A stretch of 64,000 nucleotides of DNA, from NCBI RefSeq assembly GCF_023078275.1, contig NC_062985.1, positions 3,348,001 to 3,412,000 on the forward strand, read 5' to 3'. The stretch's first letter is position 1, and the number at the start of each line of letters is the position of its first letter. Shown one piece after another: positions 43,100 to 53,545 of the stretch. Under the pieces are notes generated by a model. It searched no databases. It worked only from the letters and a program-made list of their open reading frames with translations, and was not told the origin of the DNA. This stretch comes from Leguminivora glycinivorella (lineage: Eukaryota; Arthropoda; Insecta; Lepidoptera; Tortricidae). The position numbers were made by a program, and so were the translations under genes.

Positions 43100-43660
43100 G
43101 GCGTAAGAGTGACACTAAAACTTGATCTGTATCTTGTGCGCTGCCTACTTCTTATAAAAATACAGGCGTGAGTATATATGTACAAAATTAAAACAAGACC
43201 CCCCCCCCTCCCCATCTAGCGTCTAGCTTGCGCAGCGTCAGACTAACTGTATGGCAAAGCCTGCATGACGCCGCGTCGGCGTGACGTACTATTGCAAATT
43301 GGCCCCACGCTACGCTCGCGAGACGCTGATGTGGGGGACCCTCACAGGTGGTAACAAATTTAATATCATACAGAGCAACTTTAAAGCCAAGCCACAACAT
43401 GTCTAATTACAATATTACCGGACTGAAGCGAACCCACATCACCTTTCACACGCGTTCGCTTAGTTTTACAAAACTAACATTTGCTCTAAACCCGCGGATA
43501 AGGCAAATCTCTAACATAAACTAAACACTACCCGACCCTGCCCTTTTACAAGTTTTCTCCAAGTTTAAAGTTTTGATTAGTGATGAGAAGAATATTCGGT
43601 GATTTTGGGATTCGGCCAATTATCTAATACTCGTATTTGGTACTTAAATAGTATATTACG
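43100..43660. other. No recognisable feature; one LINE-tail scrap
   Basis: GTGACACTAAAACTTGATCT and ATACAGGCGTGAGTAT near 43110-43180 resemble the family Z LINE tail, much decayed. A poly-C run is at 43200-43210. Confidence 0.35.
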
Positions 43661-43771
43661 ATACAAGTGCGTAAAAAAGGAAGTTCGAAAGAAGTGGCGA
43701 TAAATTAAAACACGATCGAAGGGAGTGTTTTAAGTCGATACGAGTTACGAAATTCCTTTTCGCACGTGTAT
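43661..43771. repeat. Foldback MITE ATACAAGTGCG
   Basis: ATACAAGTGCGTAAAAAAGG pairs with CCTTTTCGCACGTGTAT; inner GAAGTTCGAA and CGAAATTCC also pair. 111 bp. Confidence 0.7.
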
Positions 43772-44096
43772 CGGACGAAGGCCACTCAGTAAGCTCCATG
43801 GCCTAAACATGGTACTCAATTGAAAAGCTTTGTATTATTATACCGTCGCAACGTCCATTTAGCACGTTATGTAAGGCTTAAACGTTTAAATCTCTGTTTT
43901 CACAATTTGGTCCGTATTATTAACACGACATATTTTAAAATTGTTAAATATTGATATTAGCGGCATCTATAGCCGAAAGTCAACCAAACGTGTAGCGCCA
44001 CCTAGGAGACCGTACAATCGTACATTTCTCTTGATGGTTCTGTTTTTCTTCCTTATCTGCCTAAAAAAAAAAAATACGTTTATTACCATAACACAA

Positions 44097-44914
44097 AAAT
44101 AGTACACCGATGAGAAAAAAAAATAAAAGGTAATATGCGAATTTACTTGGTATTTAGGTACTGTCTTATTATCATATTATTGCTTTAAAATCCGGAGGCC
44201 CTTTGCTCATGCACTGGACACGCTTTGGTCGAAACCGAATATTAATAAGTACCTAAGTATTCTGCCAAATCAACACGCGTTTAGCCGAATGTTCAGCGCT
44301 TCGGCCGAAAACTAAAATCTACTCGAGTATTTTTTGTAACCTCCCTAGTGTAGATGGCCCATCGCGATAGACAATAATACCGAAGTTATACCGAAGTAGG
44401 GCCAAGTTTCGGGATAAGGTGCCTACGAGGCCCGAATGCGGCGATACGGTAATAAGATACTAGAACTTACCAACTATTACGAAAATGTTCAAGAAAATGA
44501 TGTAATTTCGGTTGACATTGGTTAACACATAAATAGTACACCGATGAGAAAAATAAAATAAAAGGTAATATGCGAATTTATTTGGTATTTAGGTACTTAC
44601 TGTCGTATTATCACATTATTGCTTCAAAATCCAGAGGCCCTTTGCTCATGCACTGTACACGCTTTGGTCGAAACCGAATATTAATAAGTACCTAAGTATT
44701 CTGCCAAATCAACACGCGTGTAGCCGAATGTTCAGCGATTCGGCCGAAAACTAAAATCTATTCGAGTATTTGTAACCTCCCTAGTGTAGATGGCCCATCG
44801 CGATAGACAATAATACCGAAGTTATACCGAAGTAGGGCCAAGTTTTGGGATAAGGTGCCTACGAGGCCCGAATGCGGCGATACGGTAATAAGATACTAGA
44901 ACTTACCAACTATT
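44097..44914 (+). repeat. Tandem duplication, 434-bp period
   Basis: AAATAGTACACCGATGAGAA begins both units (44097 and 44531). They are nearly identical through CGATACGGTAATAAGATACT and CTTACCAACTATT. The second unit is cut by the MITE scrap and LTR element that follow. Internal TTCGGCCGAAAACTAAAAT is self-complementary. No coding frame. Confidence 0.85.
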
Positions 44915-44936
44915 TCAAAAATGGTAACGGAATGGG

Positions 44937-45065
44937 TGTAGTGTGACAGGCCACACTCACACTACAACTCCTGACTATACTATATAAGTTGCCGCTAATT
45001 GTAATTCAACACAGAATAAACCTATATTCCATACAATCGACTTGTCCTTTAGTCCCCACATCACA
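44937..45065 (+). repeat. 5' LTR, 129 bp
   Basis: It starts TGTAGTGTGA, whose inverse TCACACTACA follows 10 bases later, so the LTR 5' end can form a hairpin. TATA-like ACTATATAAG near 44980 and AATAAA near 45016 give promoter and polyadenylation signals. Ends CATCACA. Confidence 0.85.
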
Positions 45066-47145
45066 TGGCGACCCTGCCAGTGCGGCCTCGCGCTGCACTG
45101 GCGGCGCGCGCGCCGACCGGATAGTATTCGGCAACAGAACTACATACTCATAATTTGGACGATTGTAAAAACTACGAAAAGTTACAGTGAAATTCGCAGT
45201 GGACAAGTTTGAAAAATTTTGTGTATTTAATCAAATTGTAGTGACCATTATATAAATAATATTGTTTCGGACTGTTTAACAGACTTAAACTAATTTGGCA
45301 GAAACATGATTTTATCGGGAAGAACATACCGTGGACAGTGCATACAAAGTATAAATTAGGTAACTATTTTTACTAAAAATAAAGTGATAATGAACACTAA
45401 TCACTAAGTGTAAAGTTATAACAGTGACATAAAGCAAAAATTTACTAAATAAAATTGGGACTTGTAATCTTTGTGACGCTGCTGGGAGTTGTTCGTGTCG
45501 CTGGACAAGGCCGTCGCCATGGCCCGGCCGTGGTCTGGGATTATTGGTGTGCTTGGTCCAGGCTCTGTGCAACCGGCTTTGACGTCAAGGAACATACAAA
45601 AATAGTGCAGTAGACAATTCGTGCGAAAAGGATAATGTACTGTGACAGTGTTGAGTTGATAGTTATATTTTATTTCGTTTAGTGTTTTAAGTAACATATA
45701 CAAGTAAGTTATAGTTTTGTTTAAACTAACTAACGCGTAATGAGCATGGTAAGAGATAGTTGAGTTCCATATACCAAAACGGATCTTATCACGCAAATAA
45801 TTAAATGAAAAAAATATATTAAGATACATAAATATATTAAGAAAAGTAAGATTTAACGGTACGCTGATAACGAAAAGCTAATATGGTTAAAATGTGGATT
45901 TGGTTTAAATAATTGTTATGTCTATATAGCCAAATCATTTTTTTTTATTAAATCAGACCAAAATATACATATATTATGCATACTAGAACTAACCATTCAC
46001 TAATTAACATAGATTTTTTTTCTCTAATAAATTAATCCAATCACATTTCAATAATACATAAGTTACATAACATCAATTAGATATCCCGAACGTTGCACAA
46101 ATCATTTGGAAGTGATTTCATCACAACTTAGTCATGATGCCACCATGATTGTATGCGCCGTCTGTAATTACAGCTCAGGTTTCAATAAACATTGTATCAA
46201 TATTGTGCACCTGTTTGTAACATTATATAAATTTTGCAATAATCCTTCTTGTTAAAATGTAAACTCAAACAGTTCCCACTTTTAACCATAAACTTGGATT
46301 TAATGTTTTAGTTTAAATAAGGATAATTAAGGTTGTTTTAAATTTAGAATTGTTTTTTTTATGTCAAATCAATATTTTTATTTCATGTACTTAACGGATT
46401 TGACATTTTTGTTACTAATGGATATGGATATTACGGTTATAAATGAAAAAAAAAGAACACGTATAGTAGGTATTTTGAAAAATAAACTTGTAAATTAATA
46501 CGAACGAGAATGTATTGGAGGTATAAGTAGATATTGTTTCTTTTGATTTGTTGTAACTTTGGATTTTATGGATAGTGGTTTGGTGTTGAAATTGTGTGTC
46601 TACCTACTTAGAAGATATTATAGACAAAGAAGATTTAATTTTGACAATGTTGGATTTGTATGGAAGCATTAATTTATGGAGAAAGGATTCGTATGACATA
46701 GATGGTGAGTTAGCAGTGTTTGGGTAAGCTAAAGCAGATAAGTTTTTCAAAGAGCGATAAGCGATATACTTTAATTTTGCTACTGTTTAGGAATTTCAAT
46801 TACCTAAGTAGGATGTTTTCATATTAACCTTTAAGTTCAAATTATAAGTAATGTTTATTTTAGTTTGTTTATTTTAGATCTTTATTGGATAGATTACTTT
46901 ATCAGAATTAAATATCTTATTTCACTAGTGTTTCTTACCTATATCTTTTAAAAATGTCATGTACTACATTTATACATACTTCAGAGCTATTGTTTTTATT
47001 GCAAAACTGTTTAAATAACTTTTTGAAAATTTGAAACTGTTAAAAAAAGCCAGTGTCAAGCCAGTGATTGTTATCGTAAATGAAAACAAAAAAAAAGATT
47101 AATCCCAATGAATAATTAATCTTTTTTTTTTCATGGGAAGGGAGA

Positions 47146-47274
47146 TGTAGTGTGACAGGCCACACTCACACTACAACTCCTGACTATACTATATAAGTTG
47201 CCGCTAACTGTAATTCAACACAGAATAAACCTATATTCCATACAATCGACTTGTCCTTTAGTCCCCACATCACA
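47146..47274 (+). repeat. 3' LTR, 129 bp
   Basis: Same as the 5' LTR except C for T in GCTAA(T/C)TGTAAT. Near-identity implies a recent insertion. Confidence 0.85.
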
Positions 47275-47350
47275 TGGGGAAAAAACCTTGGGACACTTTT
47301 TTTCTCCTATTAGAATTGACTTTGTGGGTGGATGACTTTGAAAAAATGCC
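47275..47350. repeat. Right half of the MITE interrupted by the LTR element
   Basis: CCTTGGGACACTTTTTTTCT, then GACTTTGAAAAAATGCCCC, matches 33380-33499. The left part (AAAATGGTAACGGAATGGG) is at 44917-44936. Confidence 0.75.
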
Positions 47351-47353
47351 CCA

Positions 47354-47450
47354 TCTATCTCCACCTAAAAAAATCACGTCAATTCGTCGCTCCGTTTCGC
47401 CGTGAAAATCGGACAAACACACACTTTCCCATATATAATATTGGTATGGA
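47354..47450 (-). mobile_element. Truncated Lep1-like Helitron
   Basis: Reverse complement of the 36.7-kb copy: AATTCGTCGCTCCGTTTCGC to ATAATATTGGTATGGA, then T. The CTAG end is missing. Confidence 0.65.
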
Positions 47451-47462
47451 TATTATATAATA

Positions 47463-47560
47463 TTAATCGTTGTCTGAGTATCCACAACCCAAGCCTTATT
47501 GAGCTTACCGTGGGATTCAAGTCAATCTGTGTAAGAATGTCCTATTTATTTATTTTATAT
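47463..47560 (+). repeat. 3' half of variant SINE A
   Basis: CGTTGTCTGAGTATCCACAA, CTTATTGAGCTTACCGTG and TCAATCTGTGTAAGAATGTC, then (TTTA)n, as at 25600-25711. Confidence 0.65.
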
Positions 47561-47606
47561 TTATTTTTTATTTTATTTATTTTCTTCGTATAAAAGTAAT
47601 GCTAGT

Positions 47607-47690
47607 GGCCTGTCCGCAAGGGCTTAAACTTTCAATTCGGAATGCAGGTTCAAACCTCTCGTACTAAATAATGAGTTTTTCGGGACGTAC
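47607..47690 (+). repeat. tRNA-like head of SINE B, decayed
   Basis: GGCCTGTCCGCAAGGGC, AGGTTCAAACCTCTCGTAC and ATGAGTTTTTCGGGACGTAC follow the layout of 15603-15690. The MITE at 47716 lies next to it. Confidence 0.5.
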
Positions 47691-47715
47691 CTTTTTTTTA
47701 TTTTTTTTATTATAA

Positions 47716-48037
47716 GGACCATTTTTTTCAAAGTTGTCCACCCCACTTTTTTGTAACATGGGTATTTTTTATGCGATTCATAGTCAGAATCGAGAGCTCT
47801 TTCGATCCTGATAGGAGAAAAAAAATGTCCCAAGATTTCCATACATTTTTCGAACCTTCCATTCCGTTACCGCCATACAAAATGTATGGAAAAGTGGTAA
47901 CGGAATGGGAAAAAAACCTTGGGACACTTTTTTTCTCCTATTAGGATTGAATGAGCTCGCAATTCTGAGTGGAAAACACATAAAAATTTCCAAATCTAAA
48001 AAAAAGTGGGCTGGGACAACTTTGAAAAAAATGGCCC
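47716..48037. repeat. MITE with ATAA duplication, copy 2
   Basis: GGACCATTTTTTTCAAAGTT at left and AACTTTGAAAAAAATGGCCC at right. ATAA at 47712-47715 and 48038-48041. Alignable throughout with 33171-33499. Confidence 0.85.
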
Positions 48038-48039
48038 AT

Positions 48040-48300
48040 AAATGGGCTTACTCTTGGCCACAGACTAGCCAAAGGCAAAGACGTGGCCTACGATGGAGTG
48101 TGCTCGCCCAAAAGATGCCTGTTCACTCTTGATCTACGAGATATCAGTTGAATTTTTTGAGTCGCTTTTCGCTGGAAGGTCAGATGGCAGTCGCTTACGT
48201 AAAATTTTGTGCGTATGACAATTCTGGGGATTAGTTGCCAAGGAAAAAACTAGGCTCTCATGAGCTGTGACAATATTTATGCCGGGAAAAGACAAGAAAC
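48040..48300 (+). repeat. LINE-like tail plus SINE B body
   Basis: 48040-48135 repeats the block at 40685-40800. 48155-48295 is the SINE B body (GTCGCTTTTCGCTGGAAGGT, GGCAGTCGCTTACG, GGGATTAGTTGCCAAGG, CTCATGAGC). Their junction is abrupt. Confidence 0.55.
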
Positions 48301-48333
48301 CATTTTTCTAACTAATTCAAAAACTGGCAAACA

Positions 48334-48510
48334 TCCATACTAATATTATAAATGGGAAAGTGTGTGTGTCAGTTTGTTTGTCCGTCCTTCACGGCAAAAC
48401 GGAGCAACGAATTGTAGTGATTTTTTAAGTGGAGATAGTTGAAGGGATGAAAAGTGACATAGGCTACTTTTTGTCTCTTTCTAACGCGAGCGAAGCCGCG
48501 GGCAAAAGCT
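48334..48510 (+). mobile_element. Lep1-like Helitron, 3' end altered
   Basis: Starts with A|TCCATACTAATATTATAAA and runs to GAAGCCGCGGGCAAAAGCT, but TCCC replaces the final AG-T. Close to the 36.7-kb copy. Confidence 0.7.
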
Positions 48511-49140
48511 TCCCTATATTCCAAGAAATATCTCCTACGAATTTGCATCCCAATCTAGACCAAAGTATCTAAAGGTATGCAAAACCAAACTGCACACCAA
48601 AAAAGAACGAAGTCTCCGAACGGCCCATGCACTAAAGCCCTTTCCACACAAGAGACGGAATGTGCACTAAGAATAGGGGTGTATCAGGTCGGCCCAACAA
48701 TGGGGCTAGATTAACACTGACCACACAATGTCGACGTTCTTGCTATCAACGGATAGCGGGGAGAATTTGCAATCTGTGCTCTATACACGGTGTAAAGGGG
48801 AAACTGAAAGATTTTTAATTGCACAGTTCTGAGGTGGAAAGAAGCAAGAATGTTATAGGGTTTCATTAGTTTTCTTGGAAAACAAAATATCCACACAAAA
48901 TTGTAACCTTTAACTGGGTGCTTCCGGTATCTCGCAACCAAGTGCTGGAATAATATCCCTCCACCCAAGATGCCTTAAAAAACTAAGAATTCATTCAAAT
49001 TTCATTTCAAAAAATACCTACTGGACAAGTAAAATTTAGGAATTCCATACGGGGTACTTAGTTCCAGATTACCGGATCTAGTCTAGTCTGTCTTAAATGT
49101 ATCTATATGACACAGACTTTGTTTATATTATTTTTTACAT
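48511..49140. other. No recognisable feature
   Basis: No repeat arms or family motif. A short minus ORF lacks support. Confidence 0.4.
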
Positions 49141-49385
49141 ACATACATACAATCACGCCTGTGTCCCATGAAGGGGTAGGCAGAGCACATGAAACTACTC
49201 AGGTTTCAATGCCACTCTTGGCAAATAAGGGGTTGAAAGAAAACGAAACTGTGACATTGCAGTGACAGGTTGCCAGCCTCTCGCCTACGCCATAATTTAA
49301 CCCATATCCCACAGTCGCCTTCTACGACACCCACGGGAAGAAAGGGGGTGGTGAAATTCTTAACCCGTCACCACACGGCCAATAT
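49141..49385 (-). repeat. LINE 3' terminal fragment (family Z), copy 2
   Basis: Reverse complement of 62446-62690 over nearly its full length, with the (TGTA)n tail at its left edge (49137-49152) and GGTGGTGAAATTCTTAACCC at the right. Confidence 0.65.
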
Positions 49386-49535
49386 TTATATTTTATATTT
49401 ATATTTTATTTTTTGCAATTTAAATTTATGTCTTGTTACTAAGTGTTACTACTTGTTTTTACTGCAACGCAACAGCAAACCCACCAACATTTTGATGTAT
49501 GCTATTGTTGTTATTTCTGTAGTTTTAGTACCTAC

Positions 49536-50467
49536 TGCAGCATAATGCTTGGTAAGAAACCTTTTTTTTTAATGCTTCCGACTTCAATGACTTGAAATGA
49601 ATTTAAGTTGACAGAGAGGAAATGAGGAAAATAAAATAAAAGTTGTCATTGAGAGATGTCAAAAACAGAAAATCATTTCATTGGTTTTGCATTTTGGTTT
49701 TTGCATTGTTGTTTTAAGTGAGTGTAAAAAGGAGAATTCTACGAATATTGGTCGGAGAAACCGCTTTTTATCGCGGGTAAGCTATGAATAGTTTTCTTTG
49801 TTAACTAAATTACATTTTTCTTACATTCAAAATCAAAAGTATACATTGGAAATTTTCCTCGTCCTCAGTTTTTCCCTTCGGGAGTTAAGTATAAAGACTA
49901 CTGTGGTGCTGGCCAAGCACATGGAAAGCGGATAATATCCACTAACGCTAACGGTTGATACACCGCAGCCGCGCCATCAGTCCAAAGAGAGCACGGGCCA
50001 ATTTTGCTGGCTGACTCCTTACCTACACTTAAGTAAAGAAGTTGCATGCACCGCCGCTGTCACTGGCCTGCGGAAGTGACCTTATCATTTTATTTGTGCC
50101 TTTTTTTTAAAACGAGTTTTTTTAGTAGTTTAGTTTTATGTCAAATTTCTGTCCTTTTCTGTCATAGTACGCTGCCTTACACCTGAAATGTTAACTTACT
50201 GGTACCAGTAGGGAACAGGGTAGGAAGGCGATCTTTATAATCTTGACTCATATTATTATAATATTCTTTATAGTGTAAAATTTTGATTCCTACAGATCTA
50301 AAATCTAATTTGATTCCATTTCGTAACTTTTGATTTCTGAGATGGTAAATCTGATTTCACGGTTTCTCCAATTTTCGTGGTTTTTCCTTGTATAATATAA
50401 AGTAATTTGTAAAATAAATTGTTTCTTTCTAGTGGCACAAATTATTTATTTTATTTTATTTGCTACA
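49536..50467 (+). repeat. Gypsy 5' LTR
   Basis: 932 bp, from TGCAGCATAATGCTTGG to TTTGCTACA. Contains AATATAAAG and AATAAA near its 3' side. It would drive transcription of the element. Confidence 0.93.
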
Positions 50468-50490
50468 AAAATGGCGCCCGAACTCAAAAT
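50468..50490 (+). promoter_or_regulatory. Primer binding site, tRNA-Lys type
   Basis: TGGCGCCCGAAC begins at 50472, four A residues after the LTR. The same 12-mer opens the primer site of lentiviral and many gypsy-like elements that use tRNA-Lys (established knowledge). Confidence 0.8.
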
Positions 50491-50643
50491 TAATTATTTT
50501 ATCGTCTATTTAAAATAACTGGCTTAATTTTTTTTTAAGAAAGGGGAGGGAGTCCGTTTTCCGGTCTTGCTAGAACCTTCAATCCATTTTTCCTTTACTT
50601 CTCTGTCTACTTTATTTCGTGTCCAAGAGCAATAGTCTGGTGC

Positions 50644-51537
50644 ATGATGGCGAATCAAGGTGAAGATTCCATTGGTGATACTCCACACCGATCTTTAAAT
50701 CCGTTTATGGACCAACCTCCACGTATGCTACCTATGGTGAGCGGTGACTCGCGCTCATGTCACATTTCGGAACAGCTACCACGGTCTGCGGCTTCCGCTG
50801 CCTCTGCCTCTGGACACCAATCGGGATTCCCGGATCCAATGTATACCCGTCACCGATGCAAACCAGAATCGCTGACCAAATGGGGCGTAAATTTTTCAGG
50901 TGAGCAATGTGTGAGGGACTTTTTCTGTCGAGTCGAAGAAGAGGGTGTTGCGCGCGACGTTAGTCCGTCATACGTAGTTCAAAGGTTCCATGAGTTGCTT
51001 TCTGGCAGCGCGTTGAAATATTTCCGCTCCATTCGACAGCCAAGGCTGTCATATGGTGAGATAAAGTCGGCCTTTATGCGCACTTTTGATATTGGTGACT
51101 TTGATTTTAAAACAGAACGCCAACTGCGAGAACTAAAACAGACCGATTCTCAAACCATTGTCGATTTCGTCATACAGGTTCGTGATCTTAATGCCAAATT
51201 GAGCGCTCCAATCAGCGAAGAAAACTTATTTACTATCGTCAAATACGGTTTGCATAAACGATATCACCCATGTCTTGCCACTAATATTATAAAAGATATG
51301 GACACGTTGCTTGAAGTAGCTAAAAACTTTGAGGCTTTCCAACCACAGTTGGTTCCGCCTACGACATTGGCCCCTGTCAACACTCTGAGTCCAGCATGCC
51401 TAAAATGCGACATGTTAGGACATGATTATAGGGGATGTCCAAATGTCCCAGGTGTGGTATGTTTCCAGTGTAAACGCGCAGGTGCTGTGACTCGAAATTG
51501 TCCCACTTGTAATCCTCTTGTGCCATCAAAAAACTAG
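50644..51537 (+). CDS. gag: Gypsy Gag
   Basis: 297 codons. Residues about 80-225 carry the retrotransposon Gag core (FSGEQCVRDFFCRVEEEGV, LLSGSALKYFRSI, ELKQTDSQTIVDFV). Near the C-terminus are two zinc knuckles: CLKCDMLGHDYRGC is a proper C-x2-C-x4-H-x4-C, while the second, CFQCKRAGAVTRNC, has Ala where His is expected. Gag would form the particle and package RNA. The reading frame ends in a TAG directly after a slippery heptamer (51528-51534), so pol is reached by -1 frameshifting. Start: first ATG after the primer site with a second ATG next to it. Confidence 0.9.
   Translation: MMANQGEDSIGDTPHRSLNPFMDQPPRMLPMVSGDSRSCHISEQLPRSAASAASASGHQSGFPDPMYTRHRCKPESLTKWGVNFSGEQCVRDFFCRVEEEGVARDVSPSYVVQRFHELLSGSALKYFRSIRQPRLSYGEIKSAFMRTFDIGDFDFKTERQLRELKQTDSQTIVDFVIQVRDLNAKLSAPISEENLFTIVKYGLHKRYHPCLATNIIKDMDTLLEVAKNFEAFQPQLVPPTTLAPVNTLSPACLKCDMLGHDYRGCPNVPGVVCFQCKRAGAVTRNCPTCNPLVPSKN
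51528..51534 (+). promoter_or_regulatory. -1 programmed frameshift heptamer A-AAA-AAC
   Basis: In the gag frame the codons are TCA AAA AAC TAG, so the heptamer fits X-XXY-YYZ exactly and the stop follows at once. The -1 frame continues open into protease. This is a well-known slippery sequence in retroviral gag-pro junctions. I have not identified the downstream pseudoknot or stem. Confidence 0.85.
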
Positions 51538-51566
51538 ATGACGGCGATGCTGCTTTTAATCTTTCG

Positions 51567-51833
51567 GTGTCGCCTATAGTCATAAACAACTCTTTGGATA
51601 ATAGACTTTTTGTCGAAGTTTCTGTTTCTAGTACGCCTGTTAAAGCTCTTTTGGACTCTGGTGCCATGAGGTCTCTCATCGATATCTCACTTCTTAGAGA
51701 TTTAGGCTTAAACTATTATACGGGTTCGATGCCAGTTGTGGTATCTGCGGACAATTCACCGATAGAGATTCTTGGGGGGTTGAACTGTCTATTTTTTTCC
51801 ATGGATTATCTATCTCACACCCATGTCTCGTAG
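51567..51833 (+). pseudogene. Gypsy protease, frame broken near its end
   Basis: Frame -1 relative to gag and open from the slippery site (the GTG at 51567 is not a real start). Shows FVEVSVSSTPVKALLDSGAM, the aspartic protease active site (D-S-G), and SLIDISLLRDLGL. It would cut the polyprotein. The frame runs into a stop at 51833, but the homologous continuation is found in frame -1 after a run of six G (51774-51779), so either one base is missing in this copy or a second slip is used. Confidence 0.8.
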
Positions 51834-51853
51834 GTCAGCTATTACCCACAAAA

Positions 51854-53545
51854 TTGATTCTCGGTATGGAGTTTTGGGACGTGTGCGGGTTGACATCGGT
51901 CATAAAGCAATTTTTTGAGGGAGAAAACAGTGGAAAACTTTTTGTGCCGCCCACACACGCTCCCATCTGCGGCTTCGCCGAGGTAAATGATTCACGATAT
52001 CTGCACCCAAGAAGACACCTTACCGCCGAGCAAGAACACAAGCTCCAGTCGGTTGTCAACACGCTAGATGATATCTCCTCGGATAAGGTCGGATTGGGGT
52101 GTACTACTTGGCTTTCTCACAAGATTGAAACTTCTGGCCCACCAATTCGCCAGCGATATTATCCAATATCGCCAGTGAAGTTGAGGGTTCTGAATGAAGA
52201 AATTGACAAGATGCTTGCTATGGGGGTTATACGTCCTTCTAGGTCTCCGTGGGCAAGTCCAGTAGTGATGGTTACAAAAAGGGACGGGAGTGTCAGATTC
52301 TGTGTGGACAGTAGAAAATTAAATAGTGTAACCATCAGGGATTCCTACCCGCTTCCGCGAATCCAAGATATTTTGGACAACTTACGTGGTGCCAGGTACC
52401 TCACTTCACTGGATCTTAGAAGCGCGTTCTGGCAAATTCCGCTTGCAGATAAAGACAGTTGTGAGCGTACAGCCTTCATTGTTCCTCAAAGAGGTTTATT
52501 TGAATTTGTCCGCATGCCTTTTGGCCTCACAAATGCTGCGTCAGAAATGCAGCGGCTGACTGACATGATTGTCAATTATGAGTTTTCTGCAGAATCAGAC
52601 ATCTTTGTATTTGGATATGTTGATGACTTGATATTAGTTTCTCGTGATTTTGATAGTCATCTAAATCTCATAGCCAAAGTTCGCGATCGATTAAAAGAAG
52701 CCGGTTTGTCCATTAATCTAAAAAAATGTGAATTTTGCAAATCTGAATTACGGTATTTGGGTTATATTGTGAATGAGCGCGGGCTCCAAACCGATCCAAA
52801 AAAACTAGAGGCGATTAGTAATTTCCCGACGCCTACTACAGCAAAATCTTTACGGGCATTTATTGGAATGTGCTCATATTATAGACGTTTCGTGAAAAAT
52901 TTTTCATCGATCATCGCGCCATTAACGTCACTTATTGGAAAAAAGAAAGGTAAAGATACCATCACTTGGGGTACGAAGGCTGAATCTGCTTTTAGGCAAT
53001 TGAAGGCAGTTCTTATAGATTCTCCAGTAATGGCGTGTCCGGACTTCTCAAAGCCGTTTGTTCTACAATGTGATGCGAGTGCGGTTGGACTTGGGTCGGT
53101 TTTAGCACAAAATATTGACGGAGAAGAACATCCTATTGCTTACTATTCACGTTTATTTTCAAAAGCCGAACGAAATTATTCAACATCAGAAAGGGAGCTG
53201 CTCTCGGTTTTGGAATCTATCAAACATTTTCGCGGTTACCTCGATGGAATGAAATTCAAAATAATTACAGATCATATTGCTTTGAAATGGCTTATTACCT
53301 TAGACAATCCAAGCGGCCGACTAGCCCGTTGGGCTACTCTGATATCCCAATATGATTTTGAGATCGAACACCGAAAAGGCAGATTAAACGTTGTTCCAGA
53401 CGTTCTTTCGCGCCCCCAAATCGCTTTGATTTCTTTCAAGCGGGGTGACAGCAGTACGGCAGATCCCTGGTTTGAAAGGGTGTTTTTAGGTACTACAAGA
53501 TCGCCACAAACATTTCCTGCGTATGCCATACGCGAGGGGTTCTAA
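51854..53545 (+). CDS. pol: Gypsy reverse transcriptase and RNase H
   Basis: 563 codons. Its frame is open back to about 51780, so the ATG is nominal. RT: WASPVVMVTKRDGSVRFCVD, SLDLRSAFWQIPL (first Asp), MPFGLTNAASEMQRL, FGYVDDLILVS (YVDD, about residue 255). RNase H: FVLQCDASAVGLGSVLAQ, TSERELLSVLESIKHFRGYL, ITDHIALKWL and a terminal PDVLSR. The two enzymes copy genomic RNA to DNA in the particle. The frame ends in TAA overlapping the integrase ATG (TAATG at 53543-53547). Confidence 0.92.
   Translation: MILGMEFWDVCGLTSVIKQFFEGENSGKLFVPPTHAPICGFAEVNDSRYLHPRRHLTAEQEHKLQSVVNTLDDISSDKVGLGCTTWLSHKIETSGPPIRQRYYPISPVKLRVLNEEIDKMLAMGVIRPSRSPWASPVVMVTKRDGSVRFCVDSRKLNSVTIRDSYPLPRIQDILDNLRGARYLTSLDLRSAFWQIPLADKDSCERTAFIVPQRGLFEFVRMPFGLTNAASEMQRLTDMIVNYEFSAESDIFVFGYVDDLILVSRDFDSHLNLIAKVRDRLKEAGLSINLKKCEFCKSELRYLGYIVNERGLQTDPKKLEAISNFPTPTTAKSLRAFIGMCSYYRRFVKNFSSIIAPLTSLIGKKKGKDTITWGTKAESAFRQLKAVLIDSPVMACPDFSKPFVLQCDASAVGLGSVLAQNIDGEEHPIAYYSRLFSKAERNYSTSERELLSVLESIKHFRGYLDGMKFKIITDHIALKWLITLDNPSGRLARWATLISQYDFEIEHRKGRLNVVPDVLSRPQIALISFKRGDSSTADPWFERVFLGTTRSPQTFPAYAIREGF

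Larger units (their letters stand above)
44937..47274 (+). mobile_element. Non-autonomous LTR retrotransposon (TRIM/LARD-like)
   Basis: Two 129-bp LTRs (44937-45065, 47146-47274) differ at one site noticed. The 2,080-bp interior lacks any gag/pol-like frame. The primer site directly follows the left LTR (TGGCGACCCTGCCAG at 45066, resembling, from memory, tRNA-Arg-primed elements). A purine tract GGGAAGGGAGA (about 47135-47145) precedes the right LTR. TGGG is duplicated (44933-44936, 47275-47278). It interrupts a MITE of the 33171 family. It must borrow proteins from an autonomous relative. Confidence 0.85.

Noticed and set aside
45006..45829. Minus ORFs of 66-137 codons inside the short-LTR element
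   Set aside because: No gag, protease, RT or integrase motif, wrong strand relative to primer site, and low-complexity composition.
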